A DNA stretch of 64,000 nt from an uncultured Treponema sp. (GCA_946410085.1 CAMJZA010000002.1:1-64000), one strand, 5' to 3'. Positions 17,290 to 26,056 are shown, numbered from the stretch's first letter. A program made the numbers and translations. Notes: a model not told the origin generated them from the letters alone.

Positions 17290-17381
17290 ATTGCGGGAAA
17301 TGCGGAACAAAAAGGCATTTTACAGAAATATGTGTACTCGCCGGAAGGCTTACCTGACGGCAGCGGGCACAAGGAGGATCG

Positions 17382-17951
17382 TTGGCAGACAATAAGGGAA
17401 TGCGCATAAACGGAAACATCCGTGTGCGCGAGGTAAGGCTCATTGATAATGAAGGTAACCAGAAGGGCATTGTACCCACGCTAGAAGCCCTCAAAATGGC
17501 AAGAGAGCAGGAGCTCGACCTTGTTGAAGTATCGCCGAACGCTAATCCGCCGGTCTGTAAAATACTGGACTTCGGAAAATACAAGTTCGAACAGGAGAAA
17601 AAACTCCGTGACTCCAAGAAGAACCAGAAAGTATTGAAAATAAAGGAAATCCGTATGCAGCCGAAAATCGGCTCGGGTGACCTTGACACGAAGGCGAAGC
17701 ATGTACAGGAATTTCTGGACGAGGGTGATAAGGTAAAGGTAACGATTCGTTTCCGCGGGCGTGAGCTTGCCCATACCGAACTCGGCTATGATGTCCTTAA
17801 AGAGGTTGAAAAACGGCTTACCGAAGGCTCCTACGCCATGGAAAAGGCCCCCATGATGGACGGCCGCTTTATGTCCATGACGCTCAGCTCAAAAGCCAAA
17901 AAGAAAACGCCCCAGGCACAGGCCGCGGGGAAGGTGGAAGAAAATGTCTAA
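17382..17951 (+). CDS. infC: Translation initiation factor IF-3
   Basis: IF-3 binds the 30S subunit and checks start-codon selection. The 189-residue protein shows IF3-N ([34 protein letters not shown]) and IF3-C ([17 protein letters not shown]). It starts with TTG behind an excellent AAGGAGG site. Unusual start codons are known in infC genes of other bacteria, where IF-3 represses its own translation, so TTG here could serve the same purpose. The C-terminus has a Lys/Gln/Ala tail and overlaps rpmI by eight bases. Confidence 0.97.
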   Translation: MADNKGMRINGNIRVREVRLIDNEGNQKGIVPTLEALKMAREQELDLVEVSPNANPPVCKILDFGKYKFEQEKKLRDSKKNQKVLKIKEIRMQPKIGSGDLDTKAKHVQEFLDEGDKVKVTIRFRGRELAHTELGYDVLKEVEKRLTEGSYAMEKAPMMDGRFMSMTLSSKAKKKTPQAQAAGKVEENV

Positions 17952-18150
17952 GAACAAGATGAAGACAAAGAAAAGCTCAGCCAAGCGCTTTTCGCTTACC
18001 GGCACCGGTAAAGTAAAGTACAAGAAGATGAACCTCCGTCATATCCTGACGAAACGGTCTCCCAAACGCAAGCGGAACCTGCGCAAGGCAGGCATCCTTT
18101 CCGAGGATTCGGCACGAAGGATCCGCAAGCAGCAGATTCCCTACGCGTAA
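17944..18150 (+). CDS. rpmI: 50S ribosomal protein L35
   Basis: This 68-residue basic protein has the L35 pattern ([35 protein letters not shown]). It overlaps the end of infC by eight bases, so translation is probably coupled. The SD is inside infC (GGAAG before the ATG). It is the second gene of the classic infC-rpmI-rplT operon. Confidence 0.97.
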   Translation: MSKNKMKTKKSSAKRFSLTGTGKVKYKKMNLRHILTKRSPKRKRNLRKAGILSEDSARRIRKQQIPYA

Positions 18151-18220
18151 GCAGCTGCGAATGCAGAGCGCATACGAGCGTTATACGGAAACTGAAAAAT
18201 CGAATTTGAGGAGATGAATC

Positions 18221-18580
18221 ATGTCTAGAGCAGTAGATGGACCAAAGAGGAAAAATCGCCGCAATAAAATCTTGAAGCTCGCAAAGGGCTTCTACGGCGA
18301 CAGGAAGTCAAACTATAAGGCCGCAAAGGATGCGGTCGTCAAGGCACTTGACCATGCCTACACCGGCCGCAAGGAAAAGAAGCGGGTGTACCGGCAGCTG
18401 TGGATTGCCCGTATCAACGCGGCAGTCAGGGCTGAAGGGCTCTCATACAGCCGCTTCATCAACGGTCTGGCAAAGGCAAAGGTTGTCATCAACCGCAAGG
18501 CTTTGAGCAACATGGCTATTGAAGATCCTACGGCATTCAAGGCCGTTGTTGATGTCGCAAAGAAAGCGTTAGGCGCATAA
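18221..18580 (+). CDS. rplT: 50S ribosomal protein L20
   Basis: L20 is needed for early 50S assembly and often represses its own operon. The 119-residue protein is normal in length, with [40 protein letters not shown] and a C-terminal [16 protein letters not shown]. It has GAGGAG upstream. The 70-nt gap after rpmI shows no terminator. Confidence 0.97.
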   Translation: MSRAVDGPKRKNRRNKILKLAKGFYGDRKSNYKAAKDAVVKALDHAYTGRKEKKRVYRQLWIARINAAVRAEGLSYSRFINGLAKAKVVINRKALSNMAIEDPTAFKAVVDVAKKALGA

Positions 18581-18592
18581 GGCGTTATCAGT

Positions 18593-19210
18593 ATGATTTC
18601 CCTCGATCAAGTTTTGTTATTGCAGAAAAAGGTAGAGACTGCTGTAGAAAAAATCAGCTTCCTTTCGGGGCAGGTTGAGCAGCTGAAAAACGACAATGAT
18701 GCTTTGCGCACGAAATGCGCCGAGCTTACAAAGGCATTGGACGAAAAAACGGAGTTAGTTTCTTCCCTTGAAGACAATCAGGGCAAGATCGAGGAAGGCA
18801 TTCTGACAGCCTTGAACCGGCTTGATACCGTTGAGAACGCAATCCTCAACGGTACGGCAGAGGGTGCTTCCCCTGCCGCCGGAGACAACGGCGGTGAGGC
18901 GGGCGGAAGTGCCGCAGCAGGATCAGGCGATGAAGCAGTGGAAGAAGATGACACTGCCGCATTCGACTATACCGGCGGCATGACCTCAGAAGAATCACCG
19001 GAACTCAAGGAAGTTGCAAGCGAGATTGCAGACGCAACGAACTCTTCCCAAGACGTGCAGATGCACGAGACTGCTCCGGCAGAAGGCGGAGCCGATGCTC
19101 CCGCAGAAAGCGCAGCCGGTGTTCCTGCGGACGGTGCGCAGGCAGATGCAGCACAGGCCCAGCAGGCACAGGACGCAGAGTCCCTGAACGGGCAGTTTGA
19201 TATTTTCTAA
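18593..19210 (+). CDS. Coiled-coil protein, ZapB-like, with acidic Ala-rich tail
   Basis: The first 80 residues form a coiled coil with heptads (LLLQKKVETAVEKISFLSGQ, VEQLKNDNDALRTKCAELTK), resembling ZapB-type division proteins. The rest, about 120 residues, is low-complexity and acidic, rich in Ala, Gly, Glu and Gln, and ends LNGQFDIF. It starts 12 nt after rplT and is followed 14 nt later by zapA. That pairing supports a role at the FtsZ ring. The disordered tail ending in a short hydrophobic motif might be a docking peptide. The function is inferred from context. Confidence 0.7.
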   Translation: MISLDQVLLLQKKVETAVEKISFLSGQVEQLKNDNDALRTKCAELTKALDEKTELVSSLEDNQGKIEEGILTALNRLDTVENAILNGTAEGASPAAGDNGGEAGGSAAAGSGDEAVEEDDTAAFDYTGGMTSEESPELKEVASEIADATNSSQDVQMHETAPAEGGADAPAESAAGVPADGAQADAAQAQQAQDAESLNGQFDIF

Positions 19211-19224
19211 GTACCGCAGGCAGG

Positions 19225-19542
19225 ATGGCAATGGGCAGGCTCCAGATAGACATTTTGGGAACTTCCTTTGCCGTCCAGGCACCAGAAGACGACGCCTACC
19301 TGAAAAAACTCTTTTCCTATTATTCTGAAATAATTTCGACCATAAAAAGAACCAGCAAAATAAAGGACAACCTTGAAATAAGCATCATGGCGGGCATAAC
19401 GCTGGTAGACGAGCTGTACAAGGAAAAACAGCGGAACGTCAGCTACGCAAATGCACTGAACAACACAAATGATGCGGAAGCAAACCGCATTACCGCCGAC
19501 ATGATAAAGAAGATAGACAAGGTTCTTGCCGATGATGAGTGA
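19225..19542 (+). CDS. zapA: Cell division protein ZapA
   Basis: ZapA bundles FtsZ filaments. The 105-residue protein fits the family: an N-terminal strand pair (RLQIDILGTSFAVQAPED), a YYSEIISTIKR helix and the SIMAGITLVDELYKEK helix before a C-terminal coiled coil. A start at ATG 19231 is also possible. It follows the ZapB-like gene directly and overlaps the DUF188 gene, so the three are in one transcription unit. Confidence 0.85.
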   Translation: MAMGRLQIDILGTSFAVQAPEDDAYLKKLFSYYSEIISTIKRTSKIKDNLEISIMAGITLVDELYKEKQRNVSYANALNNTNDAEANRITADMIKKIDKVLADDE

Positions 19543-20080
19543 GAAGCCCCCTGTACCGGCACAAAACAGTCCGCAGCCGGACAAACATCCGAAGCAACGG
19601 CCGGACAAGCGTCCGGGCCAACGGCCGTGGATTTGGGTAGACGCAGATTCCTTTCCTGCAAAGGCACGGGACCTGCTGCTGAAAACGGCGGGCGGCAAGG
19701 GACTCCGCATCATCTATGTGGCAAATCACGACATACCCTTCAGTCTGAGCAATCCCCTCTTTGAAATGCGGATCTGCCCCAACATGCCCGGTGCAGCGGA
19801 CGACTGCATCGCAGACGGCTGTATACCCGGAGACATCGCAGCAACCCGTGACATTCCCCTTGCCGCCCGCCTCGTGGACAGGGGCGTGCACGTCATCAAC
19901 GACCGGGGCGTGTACTACGACAGGCGGACGGTGGAAAAGCGGCTCAAGGAGCGCGAGCTTTCCCTGCAGATGGAAGCGCTCGGCCTGCATACCGGCCACA
20001 GCCGCGAAGGCTACGGAGGCAGGGAGCTGGATGCGTTCGGCAAGTGCCTGCATGCCCTCCTCGCCTCGCTGGGCCTGTAA
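19532..20080 (+). CDS. DUF188 (YaiI/YqxD family) protein
   Basis: The 182-residue protein has the UPF0178/DUF188 core: WVDADSFPAKARDLLLK, an acidic PIN-like first strand, then AADDCIADGCIPGDIAATRD and HVINDRGVYYD. The family is conserved in bacteria but has no firm biochemical role. The fold resembles PIN-like nucleases. The first 30 residues are a Pro/Lys-rich extension (PDKHPKQRPDKRPGQRPW). The start at 19532 overlaps zapA by 11 bases, and the TTG at 19526 in the track is less likely. Confidence 0.88.
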   Translation: MMSEKPPVPAQNSPQPDKHPKQRPDKRPGQRPWIWVDADSFPAKARDLLLKTAGGKGLRIIYVANHDIPFSLSNPLFEMRICPNMPGAADDCIADGCIPGDIAATRDIPLAARLVDRGVHVINDRGVYYDRRTVEKRLKERELSLQMEALGLHTGHSREGYGGRELDAFGKCLHALLASLGL

Positions 20081-20143
20081 GCAGGGCAGCAGGACGGGGC
20101 CTTTTATCGGGCAGGATTTTCAGGCGGGGCGGACGGGGCAGCT

Positions 20144-21238
20144 ATGGACTTTACGGTATTTACGGCGGGAAAGGATGACGGCGGCAAGCGCCTGGACCGG
20201 GTAGTTCGGGCAGTGATGGACGGCAGGGCAACCCCGGACACGAATATCTTTCAGGCCTTGCGGAAACGGCTCATACGGCTCAACGGCAATAAGGCAGAGC
20301 CCTCGGCACGGGTACAGGTGGGGGACCGGATAGAGATAGCCGGATTCCTGCTGCAGCCCTCCCCTGCCGGGGCATCGCTTCCCGCCCAGCCGCCCGCCCC
20401 CGACACGACCCGGCCAGCCCCGTCCGCCCGCAGCAGTACACGGCTGGAAGTCCTCTTCCAGAACGATGACATCATGTTCATCAACAAGAGCGCGGGCATC
20501 AGCGTGCAGCCCTCATCAGGCAGCAAGGAGAGCATCAGTCAGATTGTCAGGGCGGCATGGGAAGCGGCAGGACCGCACGGCTCACTCTCGTTCATTCCTG
20601 CCCCCCTCCACCGGCTTGACCGCTACACGTCGGGAGTCCTCGCCATATCCCGGAGCGCACGGGGAGCCGCCTGGTTCAGCCGGGCGATACAGGAACGGAC
20701 GATACGGAAGTTCTACCTCGGAATCTGCCAAGGGCTGCTTGAGAAAGATGAGCTGTGGGAGGACATGCTGACCGCCGGGGAAGCGGGCGGCGGCAGGGGC
20801 ACCGGCTTCCACACGGTACAGCGGGCGGCAGCGACCGGGGACGGCGATACAGCCGGCGGCAATCTCGCCCGCACGCGGGTACATCCCGTCAGCTCCGGCC
20901 GCCGGGGGCAGGACGATCTGACCCTCGTGCAGTACGAGCTTTTGACCGGACGCAAGCACCAGATACGCGCCCAGTCCGCCCTGCACGGCCACCCCCTCTA
21001 CGGCGACACTGCCTACGGAGGCAAGCCCTGCGGCGGCACCGGTAGCGGAGCCCCCGGCGGGCTCTTCTTCCTGCACGCAGTCAGGATGGAGTTCCCGGCA
21101 GACAATCCCCTCGTCCTGCCCCCCTGCATCGAGGCCCCCCTGCCGCAGGCGTTTGCGGCGTTCATCGGATGCGGGCAGGGCGAATTTCCCGGCTTTTCCA
21201 CGGCGGAAGCTTGCAAAAGTTCCCGTCTGCCCGTATAA
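20144..21238 (+). CDS. RluA-family 23S rRNA pseudouridine synthase
   Basis: The enzyme isomerises uridine in rRNA (RluC/RluD type). The 364 residues contain an N-terminal S4-like RNA-binding region (ALRKRLIRLNGNKA) and a Pro/Ala-rich linker (about 75-95). The catalytic motif HRLDRYTSGVLAISRS contains the essential Asp, and YELLTGRKHQIRAQSALHGHP is typical of the family. A Gly-rich insertion lies around 205-240. Its stop codon TAA lies inside the -10 box of the next gene. Confidence 0.92.
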   Translation: MDFTVFTAGKDDGGKRLDRVVRAVMDGRATPDTNIFQALRKRLIRLNGNKAEPSARVQVGDRIEIAGFLLQPSPAGASLPAQPPAPDTTRPAPSARSSTRLEVLFQNDDIMFINKSAGISVQPSSGSKESISQIVRAAWEAAGPHGSLSFIPAPLHRLDRYTSGVLAISRSARGAAWFSRAIQERTIRKFYLGICQGLLEKDELWEDMLTAGEAGGGRGTGFHTVQRAAATGDGDTAGGNLARTRVHPVSSGRRGQDDLTLVQYELLTGRKHQIRAQSALHGHPLYGDTAYGGKPCGGTGSGAPGGLFFLHAVRMEFPADNPLVLPPCIEAPLPQAFAAFIGCGQGEFPGFSTAEACKSSRLPV

Positions 21239-21239
21239 T
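21211..21239 (+). promoter_or_regulatory. Sigma70-type promoter of the P-loop/Asp23-like gene
   Basis: TTGCAA (21211-21216) and a perfect TATAAT (21234-21239) are 17 nt apart. The -10 overlaps the stop codon of the preceding rluA-type gene. Confidence 0.75.
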
Positions 21240-21252
21240 GAACGAAAAGGAT

Positions 21253-22137
21253 ATGAGTTTATTTTCAAAGTTAAAAAACCACGGCATGACAATCTATGCA
21301 CTCACCGGCAAAAGCGGTACGGGAAAAAGCTTTCGGGCAAAGCTGATTTCCGAGCAGTACGCACTGACCGCCATGATAGACGACGGGCTTTTGATACAGG
21401 ATGAGAAAATCGTCGCGGGGAAGTCCGCAAAGCACGAAAAAACCTATATGGGTGCTGTCCGCGTCGCCCTTTTTGACGATAAGGAGCACCGCGATGCCGT
21501 CGCAAAGGCAATTCAGAAACAGAAGGTAAAGCGGATTCTTGTACTCGGAACGAGCGAAAAGATGGTTCAGAAAATCTGCGACCGCCTTCAGATACCGCAG
21601 CCGGAAAAATTCATCCATATCGAAGAAGTTGCAACACAGGAAGAAATTCAGAAGGCAATCGTCAGCCGGAACGCGGAAGGCAAGCACGTCATTCCCGTTC
21701 CCGCCATCGAAGTAAAAAAATCCTACCCGCAGATTTTCTATGATTCAGTGCGGGGTCTCCTTTCCAAGGAACTGGGAAAAACCGGCAAAAAGCTGAAGAA
21801 AGACAGGATGACGGAAAAATCCATCGTAACGCCGGAATTCAGCAAGAAAGGCAGGCTGGAAATTTCACAGGCAGCCCTCGTCGAAATGACCCAGCACTGC
21901 ATTGAACAGTTCGGCCAGGACAACGACATACAGATACACGTCAGGAAACTGGTCATAAAGCCGGAAAAACAGGGCTACCGGCTCGTCCTGACGATCGACG
22001 TTCCCTTCGGCAAGCAGCTGATGGGCACGATCCACAAGCTGCAGGAGTACATCATCAGCAACATTGAACGGACCACCGGCCTCATGCTCGAAATCAGCAT
22101 CATCATAGACAAGATTATAATGGACAAACAGGCCTGA
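21253..22137 (+). CDS. P-loop ATPase fused to an Asp23/Gls24-like domain
   Basis: The 294-residue protein begins with a Walker A motif at residues 19-26 (GKSGTGKS) in a small kinase-like P-loop domain that includes AMIDDGLLIQDEKIVAG. The C-terminal 95 residues (GRLEISQAALVEMTQHCIEQ, then MGTIHKLQEYIISNIERTTG) have the strand-helix pattern and ending of Asp23/Gls24 alkaline-shock proteins. I start it at ATG 21253 with AAAGGA upstream, because the track's start lies inside rluA. Asp23 family members are usually standalone, so the fusion is unusual. The function is unknown. Confidence 0.75.
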   Translation: MSLFSKLKNHGMTIYALTGKSGTGKSFRAKLISEQYALTAMIDDGLLIQDEKIVAGKSAKHEKTYMGAVRVALFDDKEHRDAVAKAIQKQKVKRILVLGTSEKMVQKICDRLQIPQPEKFIHIEEVATQEEIQKAIVSRNAEGKHVIPVPAIEVKKSYPQIFYDSVRGLLSKELGKTGKKLKKDRMTEKSIVTPEFSKKGRLEISQAALVEMTQHCIEQFGQDNDIQIHVRKLVIKPEKQGYRLVLTIDVPFGKQLMGTIHKLQEYIISNIERTTGLMLEISIIIDKIIMDKQA

Positions 22138-22172
22138 CGGAGCGGACAGGTCACGGTCCTGCAAACGGCGGT

Positions 22173-23072
22173 CTAAGGTTCCGCCGACAGCGCACATGCT
22201 TCAAGCAGATTGTCCAGCGTGACACCGCTGATGCTGTAGCGGTAGTTTACTGCCTGCAGTGCCTGCCGGTCTTCGTCTGACACCGCCGGTCCGGGGAGCA
22301 GGGTCGGAATGACGATATAGGCTGCATCCTTCCGGTAGACCGAAAACAGGATTTCCGCCCCGTTTCCAAAATACAGCTTTGCCGCATAGTCGACCGCAAG
22401 GCCTTCACGGGGGCGGATGTTCTCGAGCCTGCCCCGTCGGAGCTGCCCGTCGGCTTCTGCCCTGCCAAGGCCCGTCAGGCATTGGGGATACAGGAAGGGA
22501 TCTGCCCAGAAGGACTCATCGGCAGACAGCAGGGGGAGGATGCCGGCGTCAACGGCATACACGGCGGTATCTGCCGCTGAACGGACAGCGACCCGCCCCG
22601 TCATGGAATCTTCGTTCCCGAACAGGAGGGACGAAAGCGTCCTGTGAGATGAGTCGGAAAAGCGGAGGGAAAAGGCATCCTGTTCCCTGACGCCGAAATT
22701 GTCCCAGTCCCTGCGGGATGAGGACATTTCATACGAACTCACGGATGATGAGGCAAGGACCAAAAGCTTTTCCACCAGCTGCGTGTCGGCAGGCCAGATA
22801 AACTCATGGTTCCCGTCGCTGGAACTTCCCAGCCAGATTCCGCCCCGCTTTACCAGGCTCACCGACCTGGCCCCCAAAAATTCCCCGTCATTCCGGGACA
22901 GGTCAACGGTGCATACGCTATCCCGTGCGGCCGGATTCAGCAGGACAAGCTCCCGGCTCCGGGGCTGCCTGCGGTGCATGAAGGGAAAGAAAGAAAGGAC
23001 AAAAAGCAGGAGGAGCGCAAGGTCAAAGAGGTAAAAGAAAAGTATCCCCCGAGCCCTCGACAGGCGCTTCAT
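22173..23072 (-). CDS. Membrane-anchored DUF4340-like protein
   Basis: The 299-residue protein has one N-terminal transmembrane helix (ILFFYLFDLALLLLFVLSFF), then an extracytoplasmic domain. The pattern VSLVKRGGIWLGSS, WPADTQLVEKLLVLASS and WDNFGVREQDAF resembles DUF4340 repeats, which occur beside gliding-type ABC transporter genes. No such transporter genes are adjacent here. The ATG overlaps the stop of the upstream secreted protein gene by four bases, so both are made from one message. Confidence 0.6.
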   Translation of the reverse strand: MKRLSRARGILFFYLFDLALLLLFVLSFFPFMHRRQPRSRELVLLNPAARDSVCTVDLSRNDGEFLGARSVSLVKRGGIWLGSSSDGNHEFIWPADTQLVEKLLVLASSSVSSYEMSSSRRDWDNFGVREQDAFSLRFSDSSHRTLSSLLFGNEDSMTGRVAVRSAADTAVYAVDAGILPLLSADESFWADPFLYPQCLTGLGRAEADGQLRRGRLENIRPREGLAVDYAAKLYFGNGAEILFSVYRKDAAYIVIPTLLPGPAVSDEDRQALQAVNYRYSISGVTLDNLLEACALSAEP

Positions 23073-23434
23073 TCAGCAAAGAGCATGGCCCGGAGATAGG
23101 AATCCCGAGCCTCCTCGAGCGCCAGATCAATCGTCCAGAGCGGCCATTCGGGATGCTCGCGCATTGCCTGCTGCCGGAGGCTGTCTTCATACAGGGCGGT
23201 TCCGGCATCGCACATGCTCAGGTCGCGGGTAAATGCAGCAAACTGGCCGGCAGCCCAGGTAAAACTCTCCAGACCGGGATCAAAGGCTTCGGCAGCATCC
23301 CCGGCGGGCGCAGAAGAAGCTGCCTGTTCAGCAGGATCAGCAGGCACACTCAGCGGCGTGCGGAGAATCTCCTGCGCAGCAGCGCCTGCAAGTAACAGCA
23401 GCAGGGCAGAAAGAAAAACAGCGGTTCGTTTCAT
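23069..23434 (-). CDS. Small secreted protein of unknown function
   Basis: The 121-residue protein has a clear signal peptide (MKRTAVFLSALLLLLAGAAA then QEIL), an Ala/Pro-rich linker (about 25-50) and a helical C-terminal part (DLSMCDAGTALYEDSLRQQA, LALEEARDSYLRAMLF). It is translationally coupled to the DUF4340-like protein, suggesting they act together in the periplasm. AAAGGAG precedes the ATG. No family is recognised. Confidence 0.75.
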   Translation of the reverse strand: MKRTAVFLSALLLLLAGAAAQEILRTPLSVPADPAEQAASSAPAGDAAEAFDPGLESFTWAAGQFAAFTRDLSMCDAGTALYEDSLRQQAMREHPEWPLWTIDLALEEARDSYLRAMLFAE

Positions 23435-23463
23435 GGGAAAACTCCTTTTTTCCGTATGATTCT

Positions 23464-23491
23464 ATTGTAACGCAGAACAATCCAAAGTCAA
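23464..23491 (-). promoter_or_regulatory. Sigma70-type promoter for the secreted/DUF4340-like pair
   Basis: On the minus strand TTGACT (23486-23491) and TACAAT (23464-23469) are 16 nt apart. It overlaps the 3' end of the upstream neuB-type gene. Confidence 0.6.
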
Positions 23492-24669
23492 GGGCAGCGC
23501 GTCAGCAGATCATTCCAGTCTACGCCCGCACCTGCCCCGACGTCGCGGGTCAGGACACAGCCGGTAAGCAGCCGGGCATACTCCGGCGAAATGCCGGGAG
23601 TCAGGACTTTCTCGGTACGGAGGACGGAAACATCGGCCTCCCCTATCCGATCCCCCTGCTTCATCGCCCGCAGGTAGTGCAGGCTCCGGTTTGTCCTGCC
23701 GTAGTTGGCCCGTTCGCTCGCAGCAAGCCGCTTTACGCCGCTGCCGAGTGCCGCTTCAACCATATCAGAGCCGTACTGCCCGTTCATCTGACGGAGGACT
23801 TCGGGAAGGGCAGCCTGCGGGACACCGTCTTTTTCGCACTTGTGCAGCACAGCCCGGGTCTGGTGTACGGCCTGCACCATCTGGGCAAACTGCTCAGGTT
23901 CCAGTGCAACGGGATCGTCAAGACCGTCAGTCCTGCGGCTGAGCGTAATGTGCTTTTCTATCATCACCCCGCCCACCGCCGCCGTCAGCACGGGAATCAG
24001 GACCGGGTCAAGGCTGTGGTCGCTTATGCCCGTCGGAAGGCCGAATACCCGCCTGAGCGTGTCGACGCAGCGGACGTTATACTCGCGCTCGGGCGCAGGA
24101 TAGCTCGTAATGCAGTGCAGGAGCGTAAGCGGAGGAAGGGAGACTGTTCCCGCCGGAAGAAGCTCGGATGCCTGCCCGCAGGAGCATCCTGCATCCCTGC
24201 GGTCTCCTTCCAGGATGTCAACCGCCCGCTCTATGTCGCCGAGCCGGGAAACCCCGCTCGAAAGGATGATCGGAATGCTCCCGTAATACGCAGCACACGC
24301 TTCCAGCAGGGGCGTGTGGTTTACCTCGGGGCTTGCGATTTTTACTGCATCGGGATGCAGGGCAGCAAGTTCCTTCAGGGACCGCAGTCCAAAGGGCGAG
24401 CAGGCAAAGAGAAGGCCCTTCTTGTGCGCATAGTCCAGGCAGGAAGCATAGAAGGAAACGTCCGCTTCAAGCTCCCGAAAGCGGTCGTAGAGCCTGACCG
24501 CCCCGCCCGGCAGCGTGACGAAACCGGTGTCGGGGTGCAGGATTTCATCGGCATAGACCCACTGGAACTTCACGCAGTCCGCACCCGCATCCGCCGCTGC
24601 GTCTATCAGGGCAAATGCCTTGTCCAGCGAACCGGCATGGGACGTTCCGATTTCTGCAATTACGGTCAT
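23488..24669 (-). CDS. NeuB/SpsE-family sugar acid synthase with SAF domain
   Basis: NeuB-type enzymes condense phosphoenolpyruvate with an amino sugar to make sialic-type nonulosonic acids. The 393 residues show EIGTSHAGS, ADCVKFQW, HPDAVKIASPEV and IEKHITLSR in a TIM barrel. A C-terminal antifreeze/SAF-like domain follows (LRAMKQGDRIGEADVSVLRT). Length is slightly above the usual 340-350. No other nonulosonic acid genes (neuA, neuC, pse) are in the window. It lies three bases after pncB and is probably co-transcribed with it. Confidence 0.9.
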   Translation of the reverse strand: MTVIAEIGTSHAGSLDKAFALIDAAADAGADCVKFQWVYADEILHPDTGFVTLPGGAVRLYDRFRELEADVSFYASCLDYAHKKGLLFACSPFGLRSLKELAALHPDAVKIASPEVNHTPLLEACAAYYGSIPIILSSGVSRLGDIERAVDILEGDRRDAGCSCGQASELLPAGTVSLPPLTLLHCITSYPAPEREYNVRCVDTLRRVFGLPTGISDHSLDPVLIPVLTAAVGGVMIEKHITLSRRTDGLDDPVALEPEQFAQMVQAVHQTRAVLHKCEKDGVPQAALPEVLRQMNGQYGSDMVEAALGSGVKRLAASERANYGRTNRSLHYLRAMKQGDRIGEADVSVLRTEKVLTPGISPEYARLLTGCVLTRDVGAGAGVDWNDLLTRCP

Positions 24670-24672
24670 CTG

Positions 24673-25890
24673 CTAGTACTTCCCCAGCCGCCAGTTGATG
24701 GCGCGCTGCAGGTACTCCTCGTACTGCTTGTTCTCGCCGATTCCCTTTCCCGGCGAGTCGGAAATCTTTACGACGGGAATGCCGTTCGCCTTGACGGTCT
24801 TCATGACGATATTAAGGGGATCAACGCAGGTGTCGTTGACGAGGAAGGTTCCGATGCCGAACGCAACGCGGGTGCGGTCCTTGAAATGCCGGTAAATCTT
24901 CGTTGCCCGCTCAAAGTCCAGGCTGTCGGAAAAGAGCAGGGTTTTCTTGGCCGGGTCTATGCCGAGCTTCTTGTAGTGGGCTATCATCTTCTCGCCCCAC
25001 TCGATCGGGTCGCCGGAATCGTTGCGCACGCCGCTGAACAGGGTCGCATTCTTCACGTCGAAGTCCAGGAGGAAGCAGTCGGTCGTGATGCAGTCCGTCA
25101 GGGCAATTCCCAGCTGCACGCCGTAGAGCTCATGCCAGTCGTCCATGACGAACTTATTGGAATAGGCGGGGTTGCGCTCCGGGTAGCCCTGCCCCGTCAC
25201 CATGAAGACCTCGTGCGCCATCGTACCGATGGCGGTCAGGCCCTCCTTCATCGCGATTTCCACGTTGGAGGTACCGGAGAAGACGCTGCCGCCGAGCCGG
25301 CCGGCCTCGTTCGCTTCCTTGAACATCCTGATAATCTGTTCCTGGGTCCCCTTGTTGAAGCGGCGGCGGGTGCCGAATTCGCTGAAGGCCCCGATCTCGT
25401 ACGTGCCGCCTGCGAGACTCTCTATCTTGCCCTTCGCCCGCTCGATGGCGGAATCCGCAATCTCCTGATAGCGGTCCTTATACCGGTAGGCATAATAGAC
25501 GTTGTTGACGATGGACAGGACGGGGATTTCGTAGTAAATCGTCAGGAACCAGGGGCCGACCGTCCTGATGTTCAGTCCGCATTCCGCATCGGTATTGATG
25601 ATGAAGTGCTCCAGCATGGGATGCCAGACCGCAAGGAAGGAGATGTAGCCCTTGTCCAGCCACTTGATCGAGGCAAGATAGTCCAGTTCCTCCTTCTTGA
25701 ACTGCACCTGGCAGTAGAGGGCGATCTGGCGCTTGATTTCTTCTACCATTTCAGGGGTAAAATGCACGTCCCTGTTGCGGCACACGAACTTCCACTCGAC
25801 GTTCGCATCCCCGTACATCCGCATGGCAAGCTGGCCCATACTGAACTTATACAGGTCGGTATCCAAAAAGCTAGTGATAATCTGTTCCAT
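24673..25890 (-). CDS. pncB: Nicotinate phosphoribosyltransferase
   Basis: PncB converts nicotinate and PRPP to nicotinate mononucleotide in NAD salvage. The 405 residues match the E. coli-type PncB: SFLDTDLYKFSMGQ at the N-terminus, EFGTRRRFNKGTQEQIIRMF, GTMAHEVFMVTGQ and KKTLLFSDSLDFERA in the phosphate-binding part. CAGGAG lies upstream of the ATG. A hairpin (ATGCCC/GGGCAT) sits in the leader between promoter and start. Confidence 0.95.
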   Translation of the reverse strand: MEQIITSFLDTDLYKFSMGQLAMRMYGDANVEWKFVCRNRDVHFTPEMVEEIKRQIALYCQVQFKKEELDYLASIKWLDKGYISFLAVWHPMLEHFIINTDAECGLNIRTVGPWFLTIYYEIPVLSIVNNVYYAYRYKDRYQEIADSAIERAKGKIESLAGGTYEIGAFSEFGTRRRFNKGTQEQIIRMFKEANEAGRLGGSVFSGTSNVEIAMKEGLTAIGTMAHEVFMVTGQGYPERNPAYSNKFVMDDWHELYGVQLGIALTDCITTDCFLLDFDVKNATLFSGVRNDSGDPIEWGEKMIAHYKKLGIDPAKKTLLFSDSLDFERATKIYRHFKDRTRVAFGIGTFLVNDTCVDPLNIVMKTVKANGIPVVKISDSPGKGIGENKQYEEYLQRAINWRLGKY

Positions 25891-25944
25891 AAAATCGGCT
25901 GCTCCTGTTCCATGCCCTGGCAGACCGGGGCATACATAGCATAA

Positions 25945-25974
25945 ATTCTACCATAAACAGGCAGCGGGTTTCAA
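25945..25974 (-). promoter_or_regulatory. Sigma70-type promoter of pncB
   Basis: On the minus strand TTGAAA (25969-25974) and TAGAAT (25945-25950) are 18 nt apart, upstream of a leader of about 50 nt. It is divergent from the ABC-F promoter. Confidence 0.65.
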
Positions 25975-25981
25975 GGGCGAC

Positions 25982-26010
25982 TGTACACGTCCGGCAAAAA
26001 TCAATATAAT
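25982..26010 (+). promoter_or_regulatory. Probable promoter of the ABC-F gene
   Basis: TGTACA (weak -35, 25982-25987) and TATAAT (26005-26010) are 17 nt apart. The ATG at 26009 in the ORF track overlaps this -10, which is one reason to reject it as the start. Confidence 0.55.
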
Positions 26011-26056
26011 GGCGGACAGCACAGCAACACATTCAGTACATTTACAGGAGTCTATT

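Noticed and set aside
23677-25944. 755-aa antisense ORF opposite the neuB-type gene and pncB
   Set aside because: It covers two well-identified genes entirely on the other strand. Its protein has no recognisable domain and an Arg/Gly/Val/His-rich composition typical of mirror frames in GC-rich genes.
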